Assembly (NCBI GenBank): GCA_013054445.1
Contig: JAAMPI010000033.1
Location: forward strand, 25,895 to 89,894
DNA length: 64,000 nt
Direction: 5' to 3'
DNA from: Cudoniella acicularis
Lineage: Eukaryota; Ascomycota; Leotiomycetes; Helotiales; Helotiaceae
The number at the start of each line of letters is the position of its first letter. Position 1 is the first letter of the stretch. The notes beneath the pieces are model-generated. The model was not told where the DNA came from, ran no database searches, and was given only the letters and a program-made list of their open reading frames with translations. A program made the position numbers and the translations under genes. Positions 1-12,252 of this stretch are shown piece by piece.

Positions 1-1438
1 CATTGGTCTGAGGGCAAGAATTTATTGCCAGAAAGACATCATGTGTTTGAGCGGCACATTGCTCCACAATACAGGCCGCACTTGACTCCTATGTTCAGCC
101 GCCCCCCTTTAGCCCTTTTTCGATCACCCCTCGAGCATAATCCATTCACAAGGCCAAACATCTCCAGCGTGAACCATCGAGAGTCCAGGCTAAGAGGGAC
201 TGAAGGCAGTGACTCTAATATCGCGAGAAGAAATCTTGGGGGCGAAGTAACGACGAAGGCCATCACACAGTTTTCTTCGATTTCCTACGATTATACGGTG
301 GCAGCGGAGGACGAGCGCCTTAGGGTGTACCGTAGTGGAAGTTCCATCGCATTCACAGCTGCGCACGGGAATCAGCAGACCATCTTGTGTACGGGTATCC
401 ATTTTTCAAACTCATAGACGCCTTGGAATTGTTTGAGGCTTTGGTATCCAAAGATAGCCGCCAATATCGTGGCCATAGTTGCCAAGATGTTGAGAAAGAG
501 TGAGAGGAGAGCTAGCATATCGCTGAGTGGCATTACAGATGCTGAGAATTAATCAGTTCTAGTCTCTTCTGGCATACGTTTATAGTGAATTTCGTACATT
601 TTGATGTTTACGTCCCACTGAATCGCGGCCTGCACTTGGAAAATTAACGAGATGACGGCGGATACAGCTTTGAACTTTAAGTATCGTTCGGCCATTCTTA
701 TAAAAGGACTGTCGACGTTGAGCAAGCTCAAGAGAGAAAAGTACTATCCGCGGTTACCAACATACAACCCCTTTAGCAAGGCACTCCGCATTCTCAACAG
801 ACCAATGAAATAGAGTCGCTGTCTATATTCGTCAGAGTTGAGAAAGTACTATGTAAAGAAAAGGGCCAAGCCATCCATCCGGAGTCCAGCTTGTGGCAAG
901 GCAGTTCAATATAAAAATGTTCAGTGTCAGAAACGAGCTTTGAAGCTGTTCGCCAAGGCTCACTGGCGCCGCTAGCGGCTCCTGCGGAGCCTTCTAGCTC
1001 TGCTAGTAAGCCTATTGGCTCACGACGCTTCCAAGCTCGTGTCAGAAATTGCCAAAAGCAGAAGCCAACGAGAAGGTAGTACTTTTGGTCTCCACAAGAG
1101 AAGCCGACGCGGAATGTGAGAGGCGTCAGCCATAAGATGCTGATACGTTCGGCTGCATAGTAATTTTCCATGATTGGTTGTGTGCGACCTTCACTGTGGC
1201 CTCACCGCCAAAAGACTGCCTAAATAAAGCAGGGTAATAGGATGTGCCAGATAGTACTTTTGTGTGGCTGGGACCGACCTGTGCCTGGTGAGGCTTAGCG
1301 GCAGCCGCCTAGTCACCCATCGCATCCTTGTTTCACATTCATTTTTGGCTCTTCAAAAGGCATGATAACGGATAACTCATCTTCTTTCCTTTCACTCTCC
1401 TAATTACGGGACACTCCCACGATACCACATCGATAAAG
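1..1438. other. Left edge, no firmly supported gene
   Basis: I see only weak coding hints here. On the minus strand, 372-533 reads 53 codons that begin MPLSDMLALLSLFLNIL and contain one strongly hydrophobic stretch, so it could be an exon of a small membrane protein. Minus-strand frames at 549-731 and 794-1171 could be neighbouring exons, but I could not join them with convincing splice sites and I recognise no family. The stretch from about 1180 to 1438 is the upstream region of the next gene. Confidence 0.25.
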
Positions 1439-4400
1439 ATGGTAGATGAGGATTTTCAGTCTGGTCACAGACCAATGTCTCAGCCTTTCCAAGTGTTTCA
1501 GGCCGTGTCGTGGGCTCAGCCTTCTCCTCCAATGGATTTCACTACCAACAATCAACTTAGTCGGTTCACGGATTGCGCAGCCCAAGACTTGACTTTTGAA
1601 GATTTCGAAAACATCACGTCCGCCGGGGCAGGGGAATTCGATACGACGATGCTCTCATCGGGATTGCAGCAATCATTATTCAGGCCATTAATCGCACCAC
1701 AGACATGTTCGCTTGTCATGAATACTTTGTGTTCCGAGAAAGGACCCTCTTCTTTCATGGGGCCGACAGACAATCAGCCACAACACCCTCTTAGAGTCGT
1801 GCATCGAGCAGCACGAAAGCGCGCCCCAAAAGCCCCGACAATATCTCCAAAGAAATGGGAGCCTGCCGAGGGTCGGATTCGGCAGCTCTTCGTAGACGAG
1901 GAACGTACTTATAAGGACGTTATGGCCACCGTCAACAAAGAGTTTGGATTCACAGCCAAGCAAGTCCTCGAAATCTGACTCTCTATTCATACTGATTTTG
2001 TGAATAGCGAGCGTCAGTATAAAGCCAAAATTCTGCAAATGAAGCTCAAGCGAAACGTGGAAGCGGCCAAACGAACCGCACTTATCCGACATATACAGTA
2101 TCGAAAGGACACACTTAAGAAGGCGACAAAATATGTACGAGTTCATGGCCATAGAAAGCCACAAGCCATGGTACAACAATGGATGAAGGAGTACCCTATG
2201 ACGAAGTGGCCCACTCCTTATCCTCCTCCGTCGCGTAAGTTAACGTCCGAAAGTATAAGGCACATTGACTAAGGCCTGCAGCACTCCCGAGTCAGATCAG
2301 CCTCCGGACCAGATCTCGCCTCGCGTCACCCACATCTTCAGTACTCACTGTATTTAATAGAAACATCCCTGGAACCCAGTCAGCGGTTGCAACAAGCCCA
2401 GTTATGGACACCCCTATCAAGAGACTTCTCAGCCACGCGCATGAGCCAAACATGGTCATTAAGTCAGAGCAGTGTGGTGCCATTCTCAACGATTTTCAGA
2501 AAATTCTGAGCGCTGGTCATGACATCCCAAAATGTGCATGGCATGACATGTGGAGTCCTGAGTTTGAGGAGTTCCTTGTAACTATTCGGAATTGGATGAA
2601 TCTTACTAGAAAGATTTGGCTGGGCAAAGAAACACAAGGTAGATAAGTATAATGCACTCTTAAAGGGGAGTGCTAAAAGTAATCGCGCAGAGTCGATCCG
2701 CCTCAAGCCCTGTACTGACAGCAGGATCATCAAGGGCTCGTCTAGAGTTATCCACCGGTGTAGGACCTAGAGAACTTCGTATGGGAGAGTTTTAGCCATT
2801 TTCGAGCAATTGCAACCTTCTTCAGAGCACAATTCTGTACAAGAGGAGCTCTCGATACAAAGGCCGATTACCGCACAGATTGTAATACACCCCAATAGCA
2901 GTTGCGTCCCTCCTTATCGAATTGTTCTTGATTTGGATCCACACCTCAACCCCTCGGCAAGGATCACTTACCAGGCAATAATTCCAAATAGCTCTGAAGT
3001 CTTCCATATCATAGAGTACGGCGAACTTGAAGATCTGTTGAGAGCGTTTGACAATAAAACAGCTAGCCTAACGGATCGGGATGAAGAAGGTAGATCACTT
3101 TTTAATGTAAGTCAAGTTACCTTAAGCTTTCTGACTTAGCTGATGGACAGTATGCTAAATAATATCACCGAGTCGACTTCGTTAGATTCTTGCTCAAAAA
3201 TGGGTTTGACCCCAATGCAATTGAGTGTGATGGAGGAGATGGCAACCTAAGGTACAATACTCTCCTACTATTTCCTATGTCAAACATTATAAGAGGAATA
3301 ATGATTAATATAGGCCCGTGTTTCAAATACAATGCGGGAATGCATCTGACCTTTTCAGCCTGAAGGAAGATGATAGCTTCCACAATGCATCTGAGTGTTG
3401 CAGGCTAATGCTAGAAACTGGCGCAGACTTTGAGATGCGAGGTGAGGAAATCAGCAACTTTGAATGGATCCTCGTCAGTGAAAGTTCTGTAAGTTCAAGA
3501 CACCATTGAACGATGTTTGATATCTTAATCTGATGCTAAATAGACCTTGCTAAAACATGTCATTCAATACGGGAGACCCTTCCTTCATCCTTATATCCAA
3601 TGGTATCAATTTTGGCCCTTGCTTAAACTTGCAGATTATTCTGGCTATGGATACTGCGAATCTTTTCATGTCCTCGAGAAAGCAATCATTCTTCTCAAAT
3701 GGGGGGCTGAGATTTCATGTAAAGATTCTGAAGGCAGTACAGTTCTACACAAGGTTCTGCGTTCTTATCGCAGAAGACCGGCGAACCGTAGTCGTTCAGA
3801 AAAAGAACCAGTAGAACTACTGGAAGTGTTTATCGCGGCGGGTGCTGATGTATACGCGCTAAACAAGTCGGGATACTCTGCCTCCAGAACTGCCAGGGAA
3901 TATGGTCGAGAAGAAGAATGGTCGGAAGCACTCGAGTTTTGCGGGTTCGACTTTAAAGAGGTTATGAATCGAACCATGCCAAAGCACAAGCAATACACTG
4001 GGCCGCGTCAGACTCCGAAATCTGCCTTTGAGGAATATTATCGACAGTGGGACGAAAATAAATGGGACGAAAAGATGACTAGGCTTGAAAAAGTTGATAT
4101 TAAGGAGGTGGAAAACAGGGAGGAAAAATGCAACAACCAGTTTGAGGATATCAGCGATGAGAGTGAATGCTGGTGTGAGGATGACGGCGAGGATGAACAC
4201 AGGCTGGAGGGCCAACTGAAGTGCTATTGCACACCAGAGGCTGCGACAGTGGCGTCTAGAAACACGGATGGTGATGGCAACGACCGAATAGACGACTTGG
4301 TAGATGATCACTACGACCTCGGGCACGCGCACCACGCCGAGCATGGAAATGAGACAGGAGAAGACATGCTCATGGCCCAAACAGATCACGTGAGCTCAAT

Positions 4401-4662
4401 GGACCAGGGCATAGCGATTACCTTCGAAGGAACGGACCATGATGGCAATAATACTCTCCGAACCGCTACAAGACACCTATATGACCCTATGCTCAACGAT
4501 GAAGCAGAAAGTACAACTGGGTCCTGGAGATGTGGCGCCATGGATTATCGAAGAAACCTGGATCAGACGAGTTTGGCTGAAGGAGACTACTTCGAGGAGA
4601 TGGAAGCGGTACTTGAGGACCCTTTCCAGACTGAGTTTGATGCCTTCATGGCCTCTGATTAG
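1439..4662 (+). pseudogene. Clr5-domain ankyrin-repeat protein gene, broken by an in-frame stop
   Basis: I read exons 1439-1959, 2008-2234, 2282-2638, 2796-3106 (possibly preceded by a mini-exon 2691-2711), 3151-3251, 3314-3488 and 3544-4662, about 936 codons. Residues around 140-185 match the fungal Clr5 domain (KEFGFTA, then ERQYKAKI after the first intron). The centre and C-terminus carry ankyrin-like units (FVRFLLKNGFDPNAIE; LLEVFIAAGADVYALNKSGY), followed by a very acidic tail. The family is fungal-specific; Clr5 domains are thought to be nuclear or DNA-associated, and the exact role of this protein is unknown. The first intron has a GC donor (1960) and an AG acceptor. The exon at 3151 opens YAK and then TAA (3160-3162), while the same frame continues as clean ankyrin sequence, so a CAA glutamine codon was probably lost. 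A second in-frame TAG at 2768 can be removed by splicing. Likely a recent pseudogene, or a gene making a truncated Clr5 protein. Confidence 0.75.
3160..3162 (+). other. Nonsense codon in the ankyrin exon
   Basis: TAA lies four codons into an exon with a good acceptor (AG at 3149-3150) and in phase with both neighbouring exons. The residues after it continue a textbook ankyrin helix in the same frame. A C-to-T change of CAA, in CpA context, is the simplest explanation. Confidence 0.7.
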
Positions 4663-5289
4663 AAATCCTTTCAAAGTAAAGAGGAGAATTTGTGTCACTT
4701 CTGGTTAACTGTGTTGATTGAATGGGCTTTACATCTGTCCTTTTATCCTCCCCTAAAGTCATTTGAAATAAATCTCTATTATACTATGAGTAATTGTGAA
4801 CTATTTCGAGTTTGAAGAATTCCTACCACGCAGAAAATAACCGATCGAGCATAGTTACCTAGATAGTAAATTTATCTATATCCATGAGTCAATCACGAAA
4901 ACTTTCACCGTCTGTATTTGGTATAGCATATAATGACTCTCGCCAATCTCTGGGGTAGCTTTTGATGCCACATGTTTCGGCAAATAGGAGTGCGACTTGG
5001 AGAATATTTCGTGGTAAACAAGACGAACTCGCCGATCTCTACATATTTTCGTATTGGGGTATCAAAAATGTACTACAAATCAAGGCGAGGTGATTCCGGA
5101 TCATCGTGTTGAGGAAGCGATTCCAGGTCACGTGCTCAGGGGTCGCCATCCGAAGTGTTGAAGTGTGTGCCTGGAAGCCTGAGGCTACTATAGCACCTAG
5201 CACGTGTTTCAGGGCACGTCTCACTTGTAGTCTAGAGATGTGGCCCGACGACCTGATCTTTGATTCTATACAGTTGATAATATACTTGA

Positions 5290-6300
5290 TTTACTCTAAT
5301 TGAGCCCTCCGGACGATCCCTGTGTTCCTATTGCTTGTGTTGATGATACCACTCATCCGACCAGCGAAATCTAATACGAAGGATTCTAAAGGAAGTGGCG
5401 ATGATGGACATTTCTAATCATACTTCTAGAACCTACGGTGTCATCGATCACATGGGCCGAGGCATAGGTTATTACTGTAGTTTAGGCGTAGGAAGATGAG
5501 TAGGAACCTCGGTAGCATGTGGGCACCGGAGGCCTATAAATAAGGGACACTGCTCCCACCAAAAGCTGTTCTGTAGACTAGACAATACACACTCCTTTAG
5601 CAACTCACTTCACACATATCCTCAGTCGCAACATAATAGCCCCCTATATTATGACCGAGAACCTCCCCGACCTATAAACAGACCTTATATAATTCGTACA
5701 GCGCTTTTCGTCTACCTGCTATATAACCTAGATCCTTCTACTCTTCTCAATCTTAAACATAGCTTTATCGACCAGATCACCTTCTACTAGTCGCCCCCGG
5801 GCATGCCATCACCCCAATAGGCTATATAGTCCGACATCCCCCATCACCGGTGTTCTCGTGCGAAAGCTAATCGCTTCCTGGCTTGTTTACGTGAAATATA
5901 AGGGCGGGGGTATATAATATAGCGGCGATAGCCTATACAGCGAAGTTCTCGACAGATAGTTCGAATAGAGGCTTCTACCCCTAGCTAGGTTTTAACCCTA
6001 CGAAAATAATAGCCGGCGTGTCGACTAGTCTCTTAAGATATAGCGAATATAGCGGCAGATCTCTCTTCTAGATATCAAGCAAGGTTTATAAACTTTGCCT
6101 TTTCGGTCTTAGCGACTCGATTCTTACTTTAAAATACGTCGAATAGTGGTTCGTGATATACTAGTCTTTTTCACGATTTCGCGCTATAAAAATCTATCGT
6201 GTTACTAGCTTCGTATAATTACGCGTATAGGAGTAGGCCATTCACCGTTTTCGGTCTTCTAGAGAGGACTTGAGAGGATAGAATCGTGCATCTTAAAGAT
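5290..6300 (+). mobile_element. Decayed LTR-retroelement-like block, RIP-like composition
   Basis: Around 5500-5640 the sequence looks like an LTR: a TATA-like box (CCTATAAATAAGGG, 5532 onward), a C-rich leader and a stretch ending in CA. From about 5640 to 6300 the composition is odd: TA and CG are both frequent while CA and TG are scarce. That is the expected result of repeated CpA-to-TpA mutation that spares CpG. No reading frame survives, so the gag-like identity is only a guess and the right-hand LTR is not seen. The boundaries are approximate. Confidence 0.45.
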
Positions 6301-6405
6301 AAAGATATTTGAGTTAGTGGTTGGTTTAAAATCAATTAAATAAGAGAGAAGGTAGGAGGTTGGGGGACGCGACGTGTCTCGCTTAGGTGGGCCTACTCTG
6401 ACGTT

Positions 6406-6679
6406 ACGAGCCTGGTGAGATAAGTCTAAGTTTTCAGGGCATTTTACTAGTAAATCTTAATTAAAGAATTGTAAACTTTTAAATATTAGTGAATAAAAAG
6501 AAACTTTACTCTCTATATCCCTGGAATATAAGTGTTTTTTTTTTAATTATTTCTAGTTATTTTATAATATTCAAGTGATCGCGATAAATTTGGGTTTAGA
6601 AGCCTTCAAGGTGGGGTAGTGAAGCCTGAAAAACGCTTAAATATGCCCTGAAAACGTAGACTTAGCTGCCCAGGCTTGT
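6406..6679. mobile_element. 274-base terminal-inverted-repeat element (MITE-like), copy 1
   Basis: The element starts ACGAGCCTGG and ends CCAGGCTTGT. About 40 bases at each end are inverted copies of one another, both including AAGTCT and TTCAGGGCAT. The interior is AT-rich and non-coding. A second copy of exactly the same length lies at 19297-19570. Short size, long inverted ends and lack of coding fit a non-autonomous DNA transposon. I could not define a target-site duplication, so the superfamily is unassigned. Confidence 0.75.
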
Positions 6680-8078
6680 TCTTTGCACAGCCACCCAGCC
6701 CTTGGTTACAACCTGTGGAGTTTTGGTTAGATGCTAGGGGAAAGCCAGAGGTGTAAACCATGGAGCTTGTGGTTACAGGTACGTGGAAGAAAACAAAAAT
6801 AATTCAAGTGTCATTTACTTCCGAGCATTTTGGAGGCCCTCGGGGGGGGGGTTCCTTTTTTAACCGAACCCTGTTTGTGAAGCTACATGCATCTGACTTC
6901 ATTCCTTTTGAGTTTACTAGTCTATCCCGAAATTCCGACAGCAAGTATTCTGGAAGGATGTGAATTCAGCAGGGTAAAATGTTCGATTTTAAAGTCCCCG
7001 ATCCCCGGAGACTCTAATAAATATTGTTTGCGACCTGCAGGAGACACTCATTAACCACTGTATTACAGACTTGGACACAGGGAAGGAAACAGATGGCGAA
7101 ATGTATGACAGGAAAATAATTTCTTCGAGTTGACATCTAGAACGTTGACGGCAAAAAATCCTCAGGGAAGTCCCGAAGATCACTGTAATGAAACAGTTGG
7201 ACCCAGTCAAGAAGCGTCACTTGATGGTCTCAAGCTGTAGTCTTAAACCTTATAGAACAGCATTGAATCAGTGTGCCATAATATTTTTGCGCGTACATAC
7301 TGGTAAGCTTAGATAGTTGCCCCTGGATCACTTTAGCGAATCCAATCGCTCTACTAAAATTCAAGTCAGAGATTCACAATTCGTGTCGCAAACTCTGCAC
7401 GGTAGAAACAAGTGCTCTCACTTGAATCGGGAGGTATTTTAGTGACACTGTCACGGGTACATTGCCACTACGAGGTAAGGAATACCATAGGAGGGGGGCA
7501 AAGGACAAAAGAATTCTAGATTGAAGTTGGAATGGTGGTCAGACGAAATTGAGAATCGGTATTTATGGAGAAAACGATTCGAAATCGAAATTGGAATGAA
7601 AGTTTAACTATGTGTAGGTGCTCCTTGCTCCTCCCGTAGCAGTTTCGCGGAACCCCACTGAACACTTGAAAATAACTATATGACATGTATTTCGAAGAAG
7701 AAATAAATGGCCAGAGCAAACGGATAGAGAAACGATTTTGCCATAGTGCATTTTTAATAACGAATAACAAAAAATATGGTGCTTTGTTCCCGAAGTGGTA
7801 TACACACTTGGGAGAAACGCCAGTAACTTGGAAACCTACATCTCTCCGACAATTATTTAGAGGCATTCTAGGTAAACCCTAAGGCGTGATTCGTGAAAGA
7901 CTTGATTAAAATACCACGCTTGTAAATACTGGTCCACGATTTTCAAATATAAACACACGAAATTAAAAACAACTAAAAAATCTATATAGGCTTCGCAAAA
8001 ATGCAAACGCAATAATGAACCCGTATGAAACTTTCAACATACCACTAAACACGGACTGTCCTACCCTCCACGTCAAAC

Positions 8079-8633
8079 CTACTGCACATTGAAACTTTCC
8101 ACCAACTGCGCAGCTACACACCCATCCGGTGCGCCACCATCCGCCTTAAACACCCCCCACTTAAGCGCAAACCTATCGACCCCATCCAACGTCTCATTAC
8201 AAGCAAAGAAACTCTCAAGCGTCGCATCCAACTTTGCAGTAATAACCCCATTACTCTCCCCAAAACCCGTATTGCCATTCTCTCCAAAAATAGCAGTGAC
8301 AGGAACGGTATAGCCGTAATTATCGCCAACGGAGGGGAAGGACATGCTGTAGGGTGTTCCAAGGGGATATCCGTAGACAGAAGGTGTGAAGATGAGGAGT
8401 GTGTTGTTGAGGTAGGCGGGTGTGCCTGGGTAGGTGCATTGGCGCTCGAATATTAGGTCCATAATGCCGATTGTCGAGCTTTGGATGGCGTTTAGACTGA
8501 GGTGAAGGTAATTTACTGCGTTGAGGGCGAGAGAGAAGTTGCTGCGTTGAGTGGTGTCTCTAGTGCGGCTTGGGAGGGCTGATGTTAGGGCTGCGAGGCC
8601 GAGCGTGAGGGTTGAGAGGGTGAAGAAGACCAT
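8079..8633 (-). CDS. Small secreted protein, family unknown
   Basis: This single-exon frame encodes 184 residues. The first 20 residues are a clear secretion signal (basic-free start, hydrophobic TLTLGLAALTSALP, then a likely cleavage site after Ala-Leu-Pro). The mature part is rich in Gly, Asn, Tyr and Phe, has only three cysteines (in ERQC, FFAC and PDGC) and no obvious catalytic motif. I do not recognise the family. Length, signal peptide and isolated position next to transposon debris fit the many lineage-specific secreted proteins of plant-associated ascomycetes, but effector function is only a possibility. The ATG at 8633 is chosen because it gives the signal peptide directly. Confidence 0.75.
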   Translation of the reverse strand: MVFFTLSTLTLGLAALTSALPSRTRDTTQRSNFSLALNAVNYLHLSLNAIQSSTIGIMDLIFERQCTYPGTPAYLNNTLLIFTPSVYGYPLGTPYSMSFPSVGDNYGYTVPVTAIFGENGNTGFGESNGVITAKLDATLESFFACNETLDGVDRFALKWGVFKADGGAPDGCVAAQLVESFNVQ

Positions 8634-9714
8634 TTTGATGGTTTGTTTCGGGAGAGAAAGGTGTATGAAGATTTGAGAAATGAAATATGTTTGAGGGTTA
8701 TGAAATATGGCAACCAGCTGTTTCTTCTATTGATGTGATCAGAGATGAGTGATTGGGATTAATGGAAATGTTAAGATGATCCAGCGTCTGTTCATATAAA
8801 AAATTTCCAAGTTTGACCACCTAGTATTACACGATTGGACTTTTCATTTTCGGAATTTACCTGCGAACACGGAAACGTCACATTGGATATTTTCGTACAT
8901 GCAAGTCCTGAAAACTTGTAGTCCCGGAGTTGTGGCTGTGAACGGGTGACGGGAGTGGTAGCACCGTAGTACCCACAGATTCGGCATTCTCGAAAGGGTA
9001 AGGTTAATTCAGTCGGCACAGTTCGGACAGCGCTCGAAGTAGGCTCGAGGCCGGGAGACGGACATAAAAATTATGAAGCTTATAGAAGGTGCTTGGTGAG
9101 GGTTCTTTCTAGAGACGCTATCGTATGAAGAAGGTGGCGCAATGTGCCGTAAGGAAACCTTTCGCATTACACGAAGTCCCCGCGATGATCTCTTGAGAGG
9201 AATCATGTGGATCGAGGTTGCCGAGTTTCCAGGCTAGATGACCAATAATTCTTTTCTCCGTTAATTTATAATTGAATAAGATTGAGTGTGACGCTCTTCC
9301 TGTTCATATTGCAGTAAATAAAGTGGGTGGTAATTCGGTATTGCTGTCGTAATGGAATTGCATTCATGAGTTACTCATCTGGGTTATCTTCGTAAAAAAA
9401 GTTCTGGAGGTGACTTGGGTTGCGTAAAGGCGACAATTGGGAAAAATTAAGAAATCGTCATTCTTAATTGTCCTTTTTCAGACAAGGGTTTGATTTGTCT
9501 AAAGCTGCGCGGGTCGAATTAGAAGAGTGCATAAAACAAGGAAGGGGCAGCTCCGGCGGACATCTTACCGTAGAGAATGTATACACTCCCGTGACATGAA
9601 TAGCTTCTGCCAGCGCCAAAATGCATGACACCCAAACTCCCATTACCCATGCATCGAGAGTGACATCCACATCCAGTACAGTACTCGGCAAAATGTTTTC
9701 GAAAGTCTCATCAG
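8634..9714. other. Intergenic, nothing recognised
   Basis: This is the upstream region of the secreted-protein gene and the 3' flank of RPC17. Short open frames here have no coding character, and I saw no repeat or RNA gene. Confidence 0.6.
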
Positions 9715-10340
9715 CTACGACGCTTCGTTCATCTCCAAGTCTTCCAGAGGTATTGCCTCCTGGACCTTGTTCCTGGCTTCCTTCGCATTGTCGGTCATGG
9801 CTTGTCTCTCGGCCTCCTGATTCGGTCGTCCCAACACTTCCGCAATGACATGCAACAGCCGGACTTGGTCCTCCTCGGGAAAGCGATCATCCATCTGCTC
9901 AATGATGACGTTCAGATTCTCAAGCTTCGTCGGCCGCAGATTCACGATCATGATGACCTCTCCTTTGGTCAGATCCCATGGTCGCAAGGCTTCTAGGAGA
10001 TTTCGAATTGTTTGTTCGCCATATGGAAAGGGTTTAGATCCTAGAGGAGAGGGAGCCTCACACAGATATTCGAGGAGCTTGAGGTAGAGTCAGCGGGAGG
10101 CGAGCACGGCCAGCATGGCCAAAATCAAAGATGAAGACTCCGTACCTCCTTGCGCAAAGTATTGAGGTTGCCTGGTCTTCTGCCCTCCTCGTTTTGTCTT
10201 CGGTGTTTCCATTCCTTCTTCGCGGATCTTTGGCTCCTTTCGTCGTCGTCCAGTTTCTCGTGGCGGACCCTCTGGTCGACCAGATGGGTATATACTTCGT
10301 AGTTGGTCAGGGTCGCGGCCTGCGCCTCTAGTATCTTCAT
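9715..10340 (-). CDS. RNA polymerase III subunit RPC9/Rpc17
   Basis: Exons are complement 10146-10340 and 9715-10077 (intron 68 bases, GTACGG donor), giving 185 residues. The start MKILEAQAATLTNYEVYTHL and the segment RRPGNLNTLRKE match the N-terminal helices of Rpc17 (CGRP-RCP in animals). The C-terminal half holds the hallmark RPWDLTKGEVIMIVNLRPT followed by the helical segment with the conserved acidic tail. With Rpc25, this subunit forms the stalk of Pol III, where it helps initiation by contacting TFIIIB; it acts in the nucleus. The ATG at 10340 is chosen because the conserved N-terminus begins there; an upstream in-frame ATG at 10448 would add 36 poorly conserved residues. It is divergent from the PRPP synthetase gene across 530 bases. 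Confidence 0.92.
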
Positions 10341-10870
10341 GGTGGAATTATGCACGACACGACACGTTGCGGTCGAAGAAGTGCAGATGCAGATGCGGAC
10401 GCTGGGGTTGTTCAGTCGATGGAGCTGGCTGAATGGCTGCGCTGCCAATTGTTTTTTCTTTCCTTTTCCCGACTGTCTTCGCCTTGGTGGCCTTGCTGCA
10501 AGCTGGCAACCCCACTACAAGCTACCCCCATTTGGGTTTAGCCTATGTTCGTCTTTTTGATCACCGAGCGCCGATTTTCTTCTCAAGCTCGCACGACACT
10601 GACTCTTTACTCTTGCATGATTTTTATTTCCAATCTTCAAATGGACAACACATCTTACAAACATCCCCTCATCCTCCCCCCCTCATCATAACATCCTTCT
10701 TTGCTTCTTTTGCGGCCAACAGAGCTTGCACTAGCGACGCTATCCCATCTCACCTTTCGCAAGAACCGCGGCTCTCCCACCCACTTCTTTTGAAATCCCG
10801 CAATCCACCGTCTGACTGACCTCACCAACCTCTTCAATCGCAGACAAACCCCCATTACTACAAACTCACC
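10341..10870. promoter_or_regulatory. Shared divergent promoter region of RPC17 and PRPP synthetase
   Basis: The 530 bases between the two start codons must hold both promoters. Pyrimidine-rich stretches precede the PRPP synthetase start (about 10660-10870), a common feature of ascomycete 5' leaders. I see no clear TATA box. Confidence 0.5.
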
Positions 10871-12252
10871 ATGGTTCGTAATATAGTCGTCCTTGGGGGC
10901 AATTCCCACCCTCAAATTGTCGAAACCATCTGCAACTTCCTTGGGGTCCCCCCCTGCAATCGCATTTTGAAGAAATTTTCGGTCGGGGAAAGCCGTTGTG
11001 AGATTCAAGACTCTGTTCGCGGTAAAGATGTCTACATTATACAATCAGGAAGCGGAAAGGTCAATGACAACTTCATTGATCTTTGTATCATGATATCGGC
11101 ATGCAAAACTGGATCTGCGAAGCGCGTCACCGCTGTCCTGCCTCTCTTCCCCTACTCTCGCCAACCCGATGTCCCCTACAACAAAGCCGGTGCTCCTCTT
11201 TCGAAGGCTCCCACCGATGTCAACAGGAACGATTTCACCTTCGAGAGTCGACCTGCGACCCCAAGCCCGACACAACCGCAGAGTCAAGGGCTCACTAACG
11301 GGATGGAGGGGTTGCAGAAGAAGCTTGGCAAAGCCTCCCTAGACCAGCAGAACGGATTTTCTTACGCAAATGGAATCACGCCGCGACGTTCGGACACGAT
11401 GGATTCGTCCCAATCACTGACAAATGGTCACAATCATCGAGATCGCGGTAGCTCTTCAGCCTCGCAGACAGCTCCATCATTTACAACTCACGACTATGAA
11501 AATCCAAGCATCCTAAAAACTAGCGTCTTCCAGCCCAAACCGGGATACAAACAATGGGTAGCACAGGCTGGAACGCTTGTTGCAGACCTATTGACTTGTG
11601 CTGGAGCAGATCATATAATTACAATGGACTTGCATGACCCTCAATACCAAGGCTTCTTCGATATCCCAGTGGACAACTTATACGGGAAGGGCAAATTGAA
11701 GAAGTATATTCAGACCAGCATCCCGGATTATAGAAACGCCGTAATTGTCAGCCCAGATGCAGGCGGTGCTAAGAGGGCCACTGCAATTGCTGATGACCTG
11801 AACATGGACTTCGCTTTGATCCACAAGGTAATACTTCCCATAACTCTAAACTTGCGCACACTCATATCCCCTAGGAACGTCGTCCGACCCGCATTACAGA
11901 TCGACAGAATGCCACTATGATGCTTGTTGGAGATGTTGCGAATAAAGTTACTATACTTGTTGATGATTTGGCCGACACCTCGAATACCATAACCAGGGCT
12001 GCGAAATTGTTGAAGAAAGAAGGCGCTACTCATGTCTATGCTTTGCTCACACACGGTATCTTCAGCGGAGACGCCATCGCTCGTATCAATGCTTCTGCTC
12101 TGGATAAGGTTGTAGTGACGAACAGTGTCCCTCAAGATGAGCACCGCAGATTGTGTCCCAAGCTGGAAGTTTTGGATGTTGGTCACACTTTCGCGGAGGC
12201 AATTCGTCGTGTTCATCATGGAGAATCCATCAGTACCCTTTTCTGGGACTAG
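10871..12252 (+). CDS. Ribose-phosphate pyrophosphokinase (PRPP synthetase)
   Basis: Exons 10871-11827 and 11875-12252 (47-base intron) encode 444 residues. The enzyme transfers pyrophosphate from ATP to ribose 5-phosphate, making PRPP for purine, pyrimidine, histidine, tryptophan and NAD synthesis. Visible landmarks are the N-terminal [15 protein letters not shown], the loop [12 protein letters not shown], the metal-binding region [20 protein letters not shown], the segment [18 protein letters not shown] and the PRPP-binding loop [15 protein letters not shown]. About 100 residues of low-complexity Ser/Gln/Asn-rich sequence interrupt the catalytic domain near residues 115-215. This resembles the non-homologous insert of yeast Prs1, so the protein is probably the Prs1-type subunit of a heteromeric synthetase. 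The assignment to Prs1 rather than another paralogue rests on that insert. Confidence 0.92.

Larger units (their letters stand above)
4663..8078. other. Gene-free AT-rich stretch with mobile-element debris
   Basis: No open frame here looks like a real gene. The stretch contains a decayed LTR-like block (about 5290-6300) and one 274-base inverted-repeat element (6406-6679), listed separately. From about 6700 to 8078 I see ordinary AT-rich sequence without recognisable coding or repeats; its right end is the 3' flank of the minus-strand secreted-protein gene. Confidence 0.6.

Noticed and set aside
2639..2795. Second nonsense codon (TAG at 2768) in the Clr5/ankyrin gene
   Set aside because: A GT-AG intron from 2639 to 2795, or two introns around 2691-2711, removes it in correct phase, so it need not be a lesion.
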